A stretch of DNA of 35,047 bases, from IMG/VR virus record IMGVR_UViG_3300035145_002112, positions 1 to 35,047 of that record. The stretch is one strand, 5' to 3'. The notes under the pieces were generated by a model. That model had not been told where the DNA came from. It saw nothing but the letters and a program-made list of their open reading frames with translations, and made no database searches. Position numbers and translations under genes: made by a program. Below are positions 1 to 6,371 of this stretch, piece after piece. The DNA comes from a virus. Numbering within the stretch: the first letter of the stretch is position 1; every line of letters begins with the position of its first letter.

Positions 1-158
1 CAAGCTGGATAGGCTTCCTTCCATTGTTCCATATCTTGATCGGTGATTCCTGTCCATCCTTCGGCCACAGACCAGGCGATAGCCCGCGTCGGGGCAAAAG
101 CTTCTCCTTCTCCTTCTCCTTCTCCTCCTCCTTCTCCTTCTCCTTCTCCTTCTCCTTT
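1..158. repeat. Left copy of the 158-base terminal overlap (circular contig)
   Basis: Bases 1-158 match 34890-35047 at every position except one: C at 127 against T at 35016, inside a hexamer tract. This is what an assembler leaves at the ends of a circular or circularly permuted molecule, and a gene is continuous across the join. True terminal direct repeats are possible but less likely, because the large terminase belongs to the lambda-type cos family. Confidence 0.9.
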
Positions 159-638
159 AACAAAACCCGCAGTAGGTGGGAGGGAATCCGCAGTAAGTGG
201 CAGATTTCTGCCGGTAGTTGCCTGAACCCACCCAACATCTGCCAGCAATGGCAGGCTATTGGAGATCACCTTTTCCGGCATCCTAGTTAGATCAGACAGG
301 TCTTCGAGATCCATTGCTTTGCCGTCCGAGTGCAAGAATTGCCCTCTCCCCTTTGCGGTCCCGGTAGCCGTAAGCTGACAGAGGGCCTGATAAACTCCGA
401 ATGCGAGGACTCCGGCCTCACCCTTCTTCATGAGCCTCCGATACCCCTTTGAGTCACACCCAGAAGGAGACAGAAACCAACCCAGCCGCTGCCGCTTTCT
501 CGTATCGGCATTCTCGAAAGTCTCGCTCCATTTGTTGATTTTGATCATTGGTAAAAAAAGCCTCTTGAGGAACGCAGAACGGGTTTCCCCGGTGAATGAA
601 TCTGCGCCCATCAAGAGGCTCAAGGTTAATTCGGGCAT
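1..638 (-). CDS. Phage replication protein, N-terminal part (gene crosses the circular junction)
   Basis: Probable phage replication initiation or helicase-loading protein. The gene continues from base 1 to base 34889 and stops at 34700. It is 275 codons from the ATG at 638, or 245 from the ATG at 548. From the 548 start the N-terminus has the block WSETFENADTRKRQRLGWF, which I associate with phage replication proteins carrying a winged-helix N-terminal domain. After the domain (about residue 125 from 548) comes a (Gly-Glu)n linker from the hexamer tract, then a second conserved segment (TDQDMEQWKEAYPACDL). The 638 start has a good ribosome site, GAGGG five bases upstream. The 548 start fits expected family length but has only a distant AAGAGG. 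The neighbours are the SNF2-type helicase upstream and, beyond the junction, the Mom-like gene and DnaB. The role is inferred from resemblance and context. Confidence 0.7.
   Translation of the reverse strand, partial: MPELTLSLLMGADSFTGETRSAFLKRLFLPMIKINKWSETFENADTRKRQRLGWFLSPSGCDSKGYRRLMKKGEAGVLAFGVYQALCQLTATGTAKGRGQFLHSDGKAMDLEDLSDLTRMPEKVISNSLPLLADVGWVQATTGRNLPLTADSLPPTAGFVKGEGEGEGEGGGEGEGEGEAFAPTRAIAWSVAEGWTGITDQDMEQWKEAYPA
102..155. repeat. In-frame TTCTCC hexamer microsatellite (9 units)
   Basis: Nine head-to-tail hexamers TTCTCC; the fifth unit here is TCCTCC. In the right-end copy (34991-35044) all nine are identical. On the minus strand each unit reads GGA GAA, so it codes a Gly-Glu linker in the replication protein. 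Gain or loss of a unit changes length by two residues and keeps the frame. Confidence 0.9.
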
Positions 639-727
639 TCACTCCCTCGTCAATATCTATACTATCGGCCTCGATGACTCATTCCAAGATTCAGCATCTA
701 TCGAAAGGAATTTCTTTTCGAGTGTCT

Positions 728-2104
728 TCATAAGAATGAAGGGATTTTGCTTTTCGAGTTTGGCTTGTAGTCGTCTCTATCAACTTTCAAAGCGTTGTGC
801 ATTAGATCAACCAAGTTGTTAAACATCTCGGAAGCGGCTTCCGATTTTCTTTTAATGTTCTTCAATATGTTAAGCTCGCCATTAGTGCATACGATGTCCA
901 CCTTAACCTTTTTTTCTTGACCGAAACGCCAGCATCGACGAACGGCTTGATAGTATTGCTCATAGGAATGAGTCGGAAAGAAGGTCTGATGGTGGCAGTG
1001 TTGCCAGTTCAGACCAAAGCAAGCAAGTGACGGCTTTGTGATTAGATTGGCAATTTCGCCAGACTCGAAAGCCTGGAAAATTTCTTCCTTTTTTTCGTCT
1101 GAGTCTGATCCCTTAACCTCTTCGCTGTTCTTAGTTATTCTTTTTAGAGTTTCGGATTCCCTGTTGAGATGGCACCACATGACGCTTGAACCATCATGAT
1201 TCTCTGCGATCTCACTTGCAAGCTGGCATCGCTCCTCAACTGTCCTAGATCTCTCTTCGCGTTGCTCTTTGAGACCAACAGCAGGAACGGAGAAAAGGAA
1301 TCCTTCAGGCTTTGAATCTGATTTGACGAGATGCTGAGTTTCAATTAGTTCCGGCAGCTTGTATCCATCATCTGAAAAACCAAGGTCGCTTGGCTTTCGG
1401 ACTGCCCTGGCCCATGAGCAAACCCATCTCCAAAAGTCTTTCTCTGAATGACCTCGAAATCGGTATTTTCCGCCTAGCATGTTGTGAGATCTACCACCAG
1501 CGGCATTCGTGTTATTCTCGTTTCGGAAGAACTTTTTAAGCATGTCGATATGACCAAGGTATCCAAGTGCCTCGCTACTTGTCCCAAGCTCGGTGTAATC
1601 GTTTGGTGATGCGGTAGCCGTGCAAAGCAATCGGTATTTAAGTTTTCTCATAAACTGGACAATCTGAGATTTCATTGATCCGTCGAAGTTTTTGAGAATA
1701 CTTGATTCATCACAAACACACCCCTCAAAATCTAAAGGATTTAGTTTGTGAAGTTGTTCGTAGTTTGTAACCACTATTTTCTCCTTTGGCATTTCTTTTC
1801 CACGGTATCGTCCTGTTTCTATTTCAAATCTTGTTGCCTCTTTCGTGGTCTGAGCCGATACAGCAAGAGGTGTTAGGATTAAAACTTTCCCGTTGGTTTC
1901 CCTCACAACATTCTCGGCCCATGTTAACTGTTGAACGGTCTTTCCAAGTCCACAGTCTTCAAAAAGAGCCGAGCGACCATTCCGACAAGACCAATCGACA
2001 AGAGCCGCTTGAAATGGGAACAAAAAGTCTGGCATGAATGATGGATTAAACCCAGCACCGCTAGAAAGCTGAGTTTTCTTTTCTAAAAAATCTTTAAATT
2101 TCAT
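728..2104 (-). CDS. SNF2/DEAD-type phage helicase
   Basis: 458-residue superfamily 2 helicase. Visible motifs: FPFQAALVDW (Q-motif-like region, residues 29-38), Walker A EDCGLGKT (49-56), motif II as CDESSILKN near residue 140, a TATASPND motif III-like segment, and a C-terminal motif VI QAVRRCWRFGQ. The DES form of motif II with a Gly-Gln after the arginines is typical of the phage SNF2-like group. The ATG at 2104 overlaps the TGA of the upstream methyltransferase gene (ATGA), so the two are probably translationally coupled. A longer frame from 2140 exists but lies inside the methyltransferase gene. A role in replication or in DNA modification/anti-restriction is inferred from the neighbours. 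Bases 639-727 downstream hold no convincing gene. Confidence 0.85.
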   Translation of the reverse strand: MKFKDFLEKKTQLSSGAGFNPSFMPDFLFPFQAALVDWSCRNGRSALFEDCGLGKTVQQLTWAENVVRETNGKVLILTPLAVSAQTTKEATRFEIETGRYRGKEMPKEKIVVTNYEQLHKLNPLDFEGCVCDESSILKNFDGSMKSQIVQFMRKLKYRLLCTATASPNDYTELGTSSEALGYLGHIDMLKKFFRNENNTNAAGGRSHNMLGGKYRFRGHSEKDFWRWVCSWARAVRKPSDLGFSDDGYKLPELIETQHLVKSDSKPEGFLFSVPAVGLKEQREERSRTVEERCQLASEIAENHDGSSVMWCHLNRESETLKRITKNSEEVKGSDSDEKKEEIFQAFESGEIANLITKPSLACFGLNWQHCHHQTFFPTHSYEQYYQAVRRCWRFGQEKKVKVDIVCTNGELNILKNIKRKSEAASEMFNNLVDLMHNALKVDRDDYKPNSKSKIPSFL

Positions 2105-3069
2105 AGCGCAAGCTCCTCCTGTTCCTCGTGAGATTTGCAAGCTTTGATGTTTTTTACGGCTTGGTTAAAATAAGACCTTTTCAACTCTACTCCGATTGCC
2201 TTTCTGTCGTTAAGCAATGCCCCGTAGCACTCACTACCTACTCCCATGAATGGAGTGAACACTACCTCGCCAGGATTTGATCGTAGGACCACCACTCTTT
2301 CGATAACGTCCAACTGTAAAGGGTGGACATGTTTTTCGTCGTCCTCGTCTTTGGATTCCTTGTAAGGCAATACGTTATCAATTCTGATGTCATCCCAAAA
2401 AGAGGAAGCGTATTGACGCCAGATAAAATGAGAGAAACGGTTTTTCTTCTGGTCACCCTCATACCCTTTCCATTGAAGAACCTCGTGAGGGATTTTCCTT
2501 TCCCCGGCATATCGGTGAAGTCCTGTCGGATAAGTCACTGGGGTCTTGTTGTCACCCTTCTTTCTAAACTCCAAAAGGTAATCAGCCCCGGCAACCGTTG
2601 TAAGAGTTGCGTCATCGCAGATCTGACGATGAGCCAACCCTTTAGCCATTGTTCTCAGTCTGACGGCAAGAGGCTCTTTCCAGATTGCCCGACGAGTCCA
2701 GAACTCAAACCCTGCCTTTTCATGGGCTCTAATGATGTCTCCCGGAAAGTCAATATATGCCCCGATGTTAGAACTTCCAGATTTAGGAACATCCATGCAA
2801 TGGACTGCAGTAATTCGTCCCGGTTTTGTGATCCTGTGGATCTCGTTAATGAGGAATTGATAATGCTCGAAAAAGTCTTCATAGCTATCACAATTAGACA
2901 TGTCGCGAGGTGAAGATGAGTAGTTATACATCCCGCAAAACGGAGGGGAGTAAACTGACAAATCAATAGATTCATCAGGCATTGATTTAACTACCTCCAC
3001 ACAATCACCATGAAACAGGTGCCAGTTTTCCCCGTTTTTAGAATCGAGGCATTCAATTTGTTTTTTCAT
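2101..3069 (-). CDS. Class beta DNA methyltransferase (N4-cytosine or N6-adenine)
   Basis: 322-residue protein of the N6/N4 DNA methylase family. Catalytic motif IV, SPPF, is at residues 41-44. The AdoMet-binding motif I, FTPFMGVGSE, is near residue 275. The order IV then I defines the beta class. SPP[FY] is more often seen in N4-cytosine enzymes, whereas DPP[YF] marks N6-adenine, but the specificity cannot be read from this. The leader is A-rich (AACAACACGAGAAAATG) without a clear Shine-Dalgarno sequence, and an 8-base inverted repeat lies just upstream at 3087-3110. It is coupled to the downstream helicase by ATGA. The likely role is self-protection of phage DNA from restriction. No cognate nuclease is visible. 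Confidence 0.9.
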   Translation of the reverse strand: MKKQIECLDSKNGENWHLFHGDCVEVVKSMPDESIDLSVYSPPFCGMYNYSSSPRDMSNCDSYEDFFEHYQFLINEIHRITKPGRITAVHCMDVPKSGSSNIGAYIDFPGDIIRAHEKAGFEFWTRRAIWKEPLAVRLRTMAKGLAHRQICDDATLTTVAGADYLLEFRKKGDNKTPVTYPTGLHRYAGERKIPHEVLQWKGYEGDQKKNRFSHFIWRQYASSFWDDIRIDNVLPYKESKDEDDEKHVHPLQLDVIERVVVLRSNPGEVVFTPFMGVGSECYGALLNDRKAIGVELKRSYFNQAVKNIKACKSHEEQEELAL

Positions 3070-3086
3070 TTTCTCGTGTTGTTATT

Positions 3087-3110
3087 ATCTCGATTTAAAG
3101 GCATCGAGAT
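3087..3110. promoter_or_regulatory. Perfect 8-base inverted repeat upstream of the methyltransferase gene
   Basis: ATCTCGAT, an 8-base spacer, then ATCGAGAT, 18 bases upstream of the methyltransferase ATG. It could be an operator or an RNA hairpin in the leader. It is not followed by a T run on the minus strand, so it is not a classical terminator for the DnaA-like gene that ends at 3123. Confidence 0.5.
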
Positions 3111-3122
3111 TAGCCTAGCTTT

Positions 3123-3428
3123 TCAAGCTTTCTCAAAAAGGCTTTCTACTTTTTCCCTAAATTCAGAGTCGAGTTCCATCCTTTTGCGAATCCTTGAAAC
3201 CGCTTTTCCAGCAGTCGATGGGTCTCGGCCTCCGAAGACTTTGGCGATCTTCAGCATCTGAATATCAAGCTCATCTTGAACTAGATACATTGCGACTGCC
3301 CTAGCCTCCGGAGCCGATCCACATCCCCTGGTTGGAGATAGGATCTCGTCAATACTAACCTCCCATTTCGCGGATACTCGCGAAAGTATTTCGACAATTT
3401 GATATGCCTTTTGTTTGTTTTCATTCAT
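3123..3428 (-). CDS. Stand-alone DnaA domain IV-like DNA-binding protein
   Basis: 101 residues resembling the C-terminal DNA-binding domain of DnaA. Residues 21-35 (KWEVSIDEILSPTRG) match the pattern V...F.IS.DELLS..R, residues 41-49 (EARAVAMYL) match ARQIAMYL, and residues 66-74 (GGRDPSTAG) match the signature GGRDHSTV. The histidine of the signature is proline here. There is no AAA+ ATPase part, so it cannot be a full initiator. It could bind DnaA boxes to regulate or localise replication, or modulate host DnaA; this is inference. The leader carries a 45-base hairpin element (3449-3493) that recurs upstream of the SSB-like gene. The ATG at 3428 is preceded by GCTAAAAAATC and no clear ribosome site. 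Confidence 0.8.
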   Translation of the reverse strand: MNENKQKAYQIVEILSRVSAKWEVSIDEILSPTRGCGSAPEARAVAMYLVQDELDIQMLKIAKVFGGRDPSTAGKAVSRIRKRMELDSEFREKVESLFEKA

Positions 3429-3448
3429 GATTTTTTAGCTCAACATCT

Positions 3449-3493
3449 CGAATCAGGAAACCTCTTCGCGGTTCCTGTTCATTTCTCTGTTAT
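3449..3493 (-). ncRNA. Conserved leader hairpin element, copy 1 (before the DnaA-like gene)
   Basis: 45 bases matching 32419-32463 at 37 positions without gaps. Arms are 3454-3462 and 3470-3477 with a single unpaired base at the same place in both copies. On the minus strand the element lies 20 bases upstream of the DnaA-like ATG. It also contains a 9-codon frame beginning ATGAACAGG and ending TCCTGA, which could be a leader peptide. Confidence 0.6.
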
Positions 3494-3762
3494 CCAAAGA
3501 ATACGTAACAAGCCACCCATGCCGAGCGCGATACTTTCTTGGCGTGTTCTTCAGCGTCGTTTCCGGGAAGCGGTCGAATGCCTGATCCTACGTCCTCCCA
3601 CCATTGTTCAAACGAGGCGGATTTCAGATTGGTGTGGGCAAGTGCTTTTTCCAGCCTCTCAATCTCCTCAAGCAAGACAGTGGCAACAGTAGGCCAATGT
3701 CCCGCTGACTCGTTTTGCGTGGCAATCTTAGCTTCTTCTAGCGGTGTTGGTTCTTCGTTCAT
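3490..3762 (-). CDS. Hypothetical small protein
   Basis: 90 residues from the ATG at 3762 (MNEEPTPLEEAK); I do not recognise it. It is acidic with a helical middle (VLLEEIERLEKALAH) and an aromatic C-terminus (EQWWEDVG, then WVACYVFFG). The start lies 23 bases below the stop of the upstream gene (3785). A TTG at 3831 would extend the frame but overlaps that gene. There is no clear ribosome site. Its stop lies within the start of the hairpin element of the next leader. Confidence 0.6.
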   Translation of the reverse strand: MNEEPTPLEEAKIATQNESAGHWPTVATVLLEEIERLEKALAHTNLKSASFEQWWEDVGSGIRPLPGNDAEEHAKKVSRSAWVACYVFFG

Positions 3763-3784
3763 AATATCAAAAATGGATAACAAG

Positions 3785-4081
3785 TCAGTGATCGGAACGC
3801 TTCGCGTCCGATACTTCGCCGTTCGGCTCAAAAATTCGGCGCAAGGCGTTCGTTACGACTTCAACGGGCAACCCCACTTTTTCCGCTAACACGTCAGCCC
3901 CCTCTCCATCCTCCCAATCCATTAGCAGATACCGAGCACTCCCAAGCGCAAGCTCGGCCTTTGCTGCTTTCTTTTCTAGTTCCCGCGCAATCCAATAGGC
4001 GTTTCGTCCTCCAGAACAAGACCGCCCGCCTGATCTCAGGCAAGCGGCTAGATGCTCGTCGGTGATTGGAGTGTCGCTCAT
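3785..4081 (-). CDS. Small TPxTD-family phage protein
   Basis: 98 residues from the ATG at 4081, which overlaps the upstream TGA (ATGA). It starts MSDTPITDEHLAACL and continues with NAYWIARELEKKAAKAE. The pairing of TPxTD near the N-terminus with a helix containing (A)RxLE recurs in two other genes of this genome (4560-5234 and 30868-31104). Many tailed phages carry short proteins with this pattern, of unknown function. The C-terminal part (VLAEKVGLPVEVVTNALRRI) may form a helix-turn-helix-like unit; this is a guess. Confidence 0.65.
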   Translation of the reverse strand: MSDTPITDEHLAACLRSGGRSCSGGRNAYWIARELEKKAAKAELALGSARYLLMDWEDGEGADVLAEKVGLPVEVVTNALRRIFEPNGEVSDAKRSDH

Positions 4082-4278
4082 ACCGTTTTGGCGAGGTTTG
4101 CAGCGTGCCATGATTGGCTCCATGCTTTAAGGATTGGGATTGACCAACCCATGCCCGTGCTGTTTTCGGCAACGAGATCCATCAGGTTCTTGTCGTGGGC
4201 GGGGGTTGATGTCTTGCCTTCGTTGTGGGCGATGGTTCCAAGGACTGCGGCGGCGGCGATTGCTTCGTTCGTTGTCAT
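4078..4278 (-). CDS. Small early protein, probably the first gene of the leftward early transcript
   Basis: 66 residues from the ATG at 4278 (MTTNEAIAAAAVLGTIAHN); not recognised. The start was chosen because a promoter-like pair (TTGCCA, 17 bases, CATATT) ends six bases before it, so transcription would begin at or next to the ATG and the mRNA would be leaderless. A longer in-frame ATG at 4329 would start upstream of that promoter and inside an operator copy. The stop overlaps the next ATG (ATGA). Divergent from the HTH gene at 4363. Confidence 0.55.
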   Translation of the reverse strand: MTTNEAIAAAAVLGTIAHNEGKTSTPAHDKNLMDLVAENSTGMGWSIPILKAWSQSWHAANLAKTV

Positions 4279-4284
4279 GCGTGT

Positions 4285-4313
4285 AATATGTCTGCATTGC
4301 GGACACTTGGCAA
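4285..4313 (-). promoter_or_regulatory. Candidate leftward early promoter
   Basis: -35 TTGCCA (4313-4308), 17-base spacer, -10 CATATT (4290-4285), then six bases to the ATG at 4278. The operator copy at 4291-4303 lies wholly inside the spacer, so a bound dimer would block RNA polymerase. Confidence 0.5.
4291..4303. promoter_or_regulatory. Operator copy 1
   Basis: TCTGCATTGCGGA, one base away from the perfect odd palindrome TCTGCA-T-TGCAGA. Its centre is 32 bases (about three helical turns) from copy 2. It sits in the spacer of the leftward promoter. The likely ligand is the HTH protein encoded at 4363-4563. Confidence 0.6.
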
Positions 4314-4322
4314 GCTCTTTTT

Positions 4323-4335
4323 TCTGCATTGCAGA
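4323..4335. promoter_or_regulatory. Operator copy 2 (perfect palindrome)
   Basis: TCTGCATTGCAGA is a perfect 13-base odd palindrome. It overlaps a weak rightward -35 (TTGCAG, 4329-4334), which is followed 16 bases later by TAGGGT (4351-4356), six bases before the ATG of the HTH gene. Confidence 0.65.
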
Positions 4336-4362
4336 CTTTTTTTTCTGAGGTAGGGTTTCCCC

Positions 4363-4563
4363 ATGAGTTTCCAAGATGAGATTGCCACTTATTCCGCCGC
4401 TGAGATTGTCGCGGCCTTGGGTTGTCCACGCCAGACTGCCTACGCCTGGTTGGATGGCTCCAGAATGCCCCCGGAATGGCAGCAAGAGCATTGGTTGAGG
4501 GTGTTGCGTAGTCATAAGCGTAAAACAAAGAAGCCGAACAAAGGGAAGCAGGGCGACAGCTAA
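4363..4563 (+). CDS. Cro-like helix-turn-helix repressor
   Basis: 66 residues. Residues 12-35 read SAAEIVAALGCPRQTAYAWL then DGSR, a typical Cro/YdaS-type helix-turn-helix (helix 2 IVAALG, recognition helix RQTAYAWL), followed by MPPEWQ, a common sequel in small phage repressors. The tail is basic (SHKRKTKKPNKGKQ). It is one of only three plus-strand genes, divergent from the early module across two operator copies and convergent with 4560-5234 (four-base overlap of the stop codons). The likely job is autoregulation and control of the leftward early promoter. Whether it sets a lysogenic state is open: no integrase or CI-type repressor was found. Confidence 0.8.
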   Translation: MSFQDEIATYSAAEIVAALGCPRQTAYAWLDGSRMPPEWQQEHWLRVLRSHKRKTKKPNKGKQGDS

Positions 4564-5234
4564 CGCTGCGCCTGTTCACCAGCGTTCTCCAAAAATAATT
4601 CTGACGCCCACTCACACATCTGACATTTATCCTGATCGCAGTGGTTGTAGAATGGAGAGGACTCATCAGCGTGGTCTTGCAGGATGTCGCGCAGAATGGG
4701 TTCCACCTTATCCCAGCGGACATATCGAACGTCATGCCGGAATACCTGATCCGCGCACCATGTTACCTCCGAAGGCTCAACATCTCCGATCTCGTTAGGA
4801 TCGGCGTCTCCATGCCATTGCAGAAAAATCTCTACGGGAGAACAAGCCAGCGATGGCGACGGGTGTCGCTCGTTGTTTGGATCATTGGTTAATTGTTCGG
4901 CCCGCGCCATGCCTTGATCGTTCTTCCTAAGCTCAAGGTTCTCGGACATAGCCTTGTTGAACTGCTTGGTCATCTCGTCGCGTTGACGGGTGATCGCACG
5001 GAGTTCTTCGCTCATGTTCTGAATTATCTTTCGGCGATAATTTGAATTTAACTCAGATCGCTCTCGCCTAGCCTTCTCTTGCTTGGCTTCCTGTTTCCAA
5101 TCGTCCCGCTCTCGTTCGAGCTTTCGGCAAAGATCGGCGTATGGCATCAGTTTATCTCTTGGGACGTAGTCCTGCTCATCCATGCTGATCTCTAAATGAT
5201 CGGTCTCCGGCGTATCGGTGTATTCGTCACTCAC
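4560..5234 (-). CDS. TPxTD-family protein with a coiled coil
   Basis: 224 residues from GTG at 5234, chosen for the strong ribosome site GAGAGGAG seven bases upstream. The N-terminus has SDEYTDTPETDH followed by YADLCRKLERERDDW, the TPxTD plus RxLE pattern shared with 3785-4081 and 30868-31104. Residues about 40-115 are charged and probably coiled-coil. The C-terminal third has several aromatic and cysteine residues (CDQDKCQMCEW), possibly metal-binding. Function unknown. Last gene of the leftward recombination transcript; its stop meets that of the convergent HTH gene. Confidence 0.65.
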   Translation of the reverse strand: MSDEYTDTPETDHLEISMDEQDYVPRDKLMPYADLCRKLERERDDWKQEAKQEKARRERSELNSNYRRKIIQNMSEELRAITRQRDEMTKQFNKAMSENLELRKNDQGMARAEQLTNDPNNERHPSPSLACSPVEIFLQWHGDADPNEIGDVEPSEVTWCADQVFRHDVRYVRWDKVEPILRDILQDHADESSPFYNHCDQDKCQMCEWASELFLENAGEQAQR

Positions 5235-5451
5235 TATGGGACTCCTCTCCACGTTGTGAAATTTTCTCAGTCGCGAACTTAGAGGAAACTCTCAGGGTGA
5301 CGTGATACTCTTCCCCACATGATCCACATTTACAATAGTCTGTATCTCCATCATTTCTAAGGATAGTTTTATCCCACCAATCATGGTTTTCTGTCCCGCA
5401 ATAAGGGCACACCGGGACGTTTGTCCATTTCGCATCGATCTGGTCACTCAC
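5227..5451 (-). CDS. Small zinc-ribbon protein
   Basis: 74 residues starting at GTG 5451, overlapping the stop of the resolvase gene (GTGA). Two cysteine pairs, CPYCG near residue 15 and CKCGSCG near residue 40, form a likely zinc ribbon. Such small proteins are common among phage replication and recombination genes; partner and role are unknown. Confidence 0.65.
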   Translation of the reverse strand: MSDQIDAKWTNVPVCPYCGTENHDWWDKTILRNDGDTDYCKCGSCGEEYHVTLRVSSKFATEKISQRGEESHSE

Positions 5452-5906
5452 AGCAGCCCCCCTTCCTTTCGTCGCGCATACTCGGCCAGAAGAAGAGCGT
5501 CAGCGTTCCGATGAGTGATCTTGATCGAAGGGAAAAGACGCTGAGCAGCGGCCTTGGTGACGTTCTTGTCGCCCTTCGTCCGGCACTTCATATCACCCTG
5601 CCATTTCGCTGGCGTGACGTATTCAAAAGGGACGTTAAAGCAGGCTAAGAGCATCTCCAGTTTCCCGAACGATTGGCCGAAGGAAAAGGCAGACTTGACT
5701 CCCATCTGCGGTGAGGAGTGGACTTTTTCAAGAATTGCCAAAGTTTCCCAGCCCTCAAAATTAGCAACACGATCGGCGTCCCAAAGCACTCTTTTGATAT
5801 CGTGATCCGTTTCATCCAACCGGAGCGTCCAAGGATCTCCTTCTGGCGGTAGGAATGCGATTGACCCAGACTTACCCGGGTCGATTCCAATGTATAACTT
5901 TTTCAT
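5448..5906 (-). CDS. RuvC-like Holliday junction resolvase
   Basis: 152 residues of the RNase H fold resolvase type. Visible: GIDPGKSGS with Asp9, the second acidic residue Glu60 in LAILEKVHSS, and the C-terminal HRNADALLLAEYARR with His132 and Asp136. Spacing and length fit phage RuvC proteins. It would cleave branched DNA during recombination or resolve it before packaging. It follows the RecT-like and YqaJ genes in the same transcript, giving a complete recombination set. The start overlaps the upstream stop (ATGA). Confidence 0.85.
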   Translation of the reverse strand: MKKLYIGIDPGKSGSIAFLPPEGDPWTLRLDETDHDIKRVLWDADRVANFEGWETLAILEKVHSSPQMGVKSAFSFGQSFGKLEMLLACFNVPFEYVTPAKWQGDMKCRTKGDKNVTKAAAQRLFPSIKITHRNADALLLAEYARRKEGGLL

Positions 5907-6085
5907 CTGATCTTCTTTTTAAATTGCGAGTAATCGCGGAAATCTTCCGGCGTTATTGTGAGCCCTTTTTTTTCAAGCCATCTTTCACAAGCCCTGCGGA
6001 CATCACAAAACGGCTCCCACTTTTGCTGGACCCCGGCAGTCTTTTTCCCTCCTGCTCGTCCTTCCATTGGTGATTTTTTATTCAT
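5903..6085 (-). CDS. Hypothetical small protein
   Basis: 60 residues, basic (MNKKSPMEGRAGGKK at the start), with ACERWLEKKGLTITPEDFRDY in the second half. Not recognised. Its start overlaps the end of the upstream gene by eight bases and its stop overlaps the resolvase ATG, so it is almost certainly translated as part of the operon. Confidence 0.6.
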   Translation of the reverse strand: MNKKSPMEGRAGGKKTAGVQQKWEPFCDVRRACERWLEKKGLTITPEDFRDYSQFKKKIR

Positions 6086-6371
6086 CGTCTGGCAGGTTGA
6101 GGTGCTTGAGGATCTTCGTCGGCCCGTGGTGGTTGAGCAGGCCGATGACTTGAGCCCATTCGGTTCTGGTGTCGAGTCCTGATTCTTTCGTTTCTTCGTA
6201 GGGTGTGACCGCTAGAACTGGGTGCCACGGGTCGCCGTCCTTGATTTCATAAAAGTGTTCGAGGTCCCAGTTTTGAGAATAAGAACTGGGGATCATGACG
6301 AGGTCCTCTTGATCGCTATCCGCCTCATTTGGTCGCCGGTCAGTGATCCATTCGATTTCAATCGGCTTCAT
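6078..6371 (-). CDS. Hypothetical acidic protein
   Basis: 97 residues, acidic, with MKPIEIEWITDRRPNEADSD at the start. Not recognised. The start is well supported: GGAGG lies seven bases upstream inside the exonuclease gene, and the ATG overlaps that gene's stop (ATGA). In some phages a small acidic protein next to the Exo/Bet genes inhibits host RecBCD-type nucleases. Nothing in this sequence proves that here. Confidence 0.6.
   Translation of the reverse strand: MKPIEIEWITDRRPNEADSDQEDLVMIPSSYSQNWDLEHFYEIKDGDPWHPVLAVTPYEETKESGLDTRTEWAQVIGLLNHHGPTKILKHLNLPDDE

Noticed and set aside
24-290. Plus-strand Ser/Pro- or Ser/Phe-rich frames over the hexamer tract
   Set aside because: These arise from the TTCTCC repeat. 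The minus frame continues across the circular junction into a recognisable replication protein.
454-642. Minus-strand 62-codon frame starting at GTG 642
   Set aside because: It overlaps the start of the junction replication gene in another frame. The ribosome site fits the ATG at 638 better. Kept only as a remote alternative.
2323-2913. Plus-strand frame of 196 codons
   Set aside because: Antisense of the methyltransferase gene, which has both conserved motifs. No independent support.
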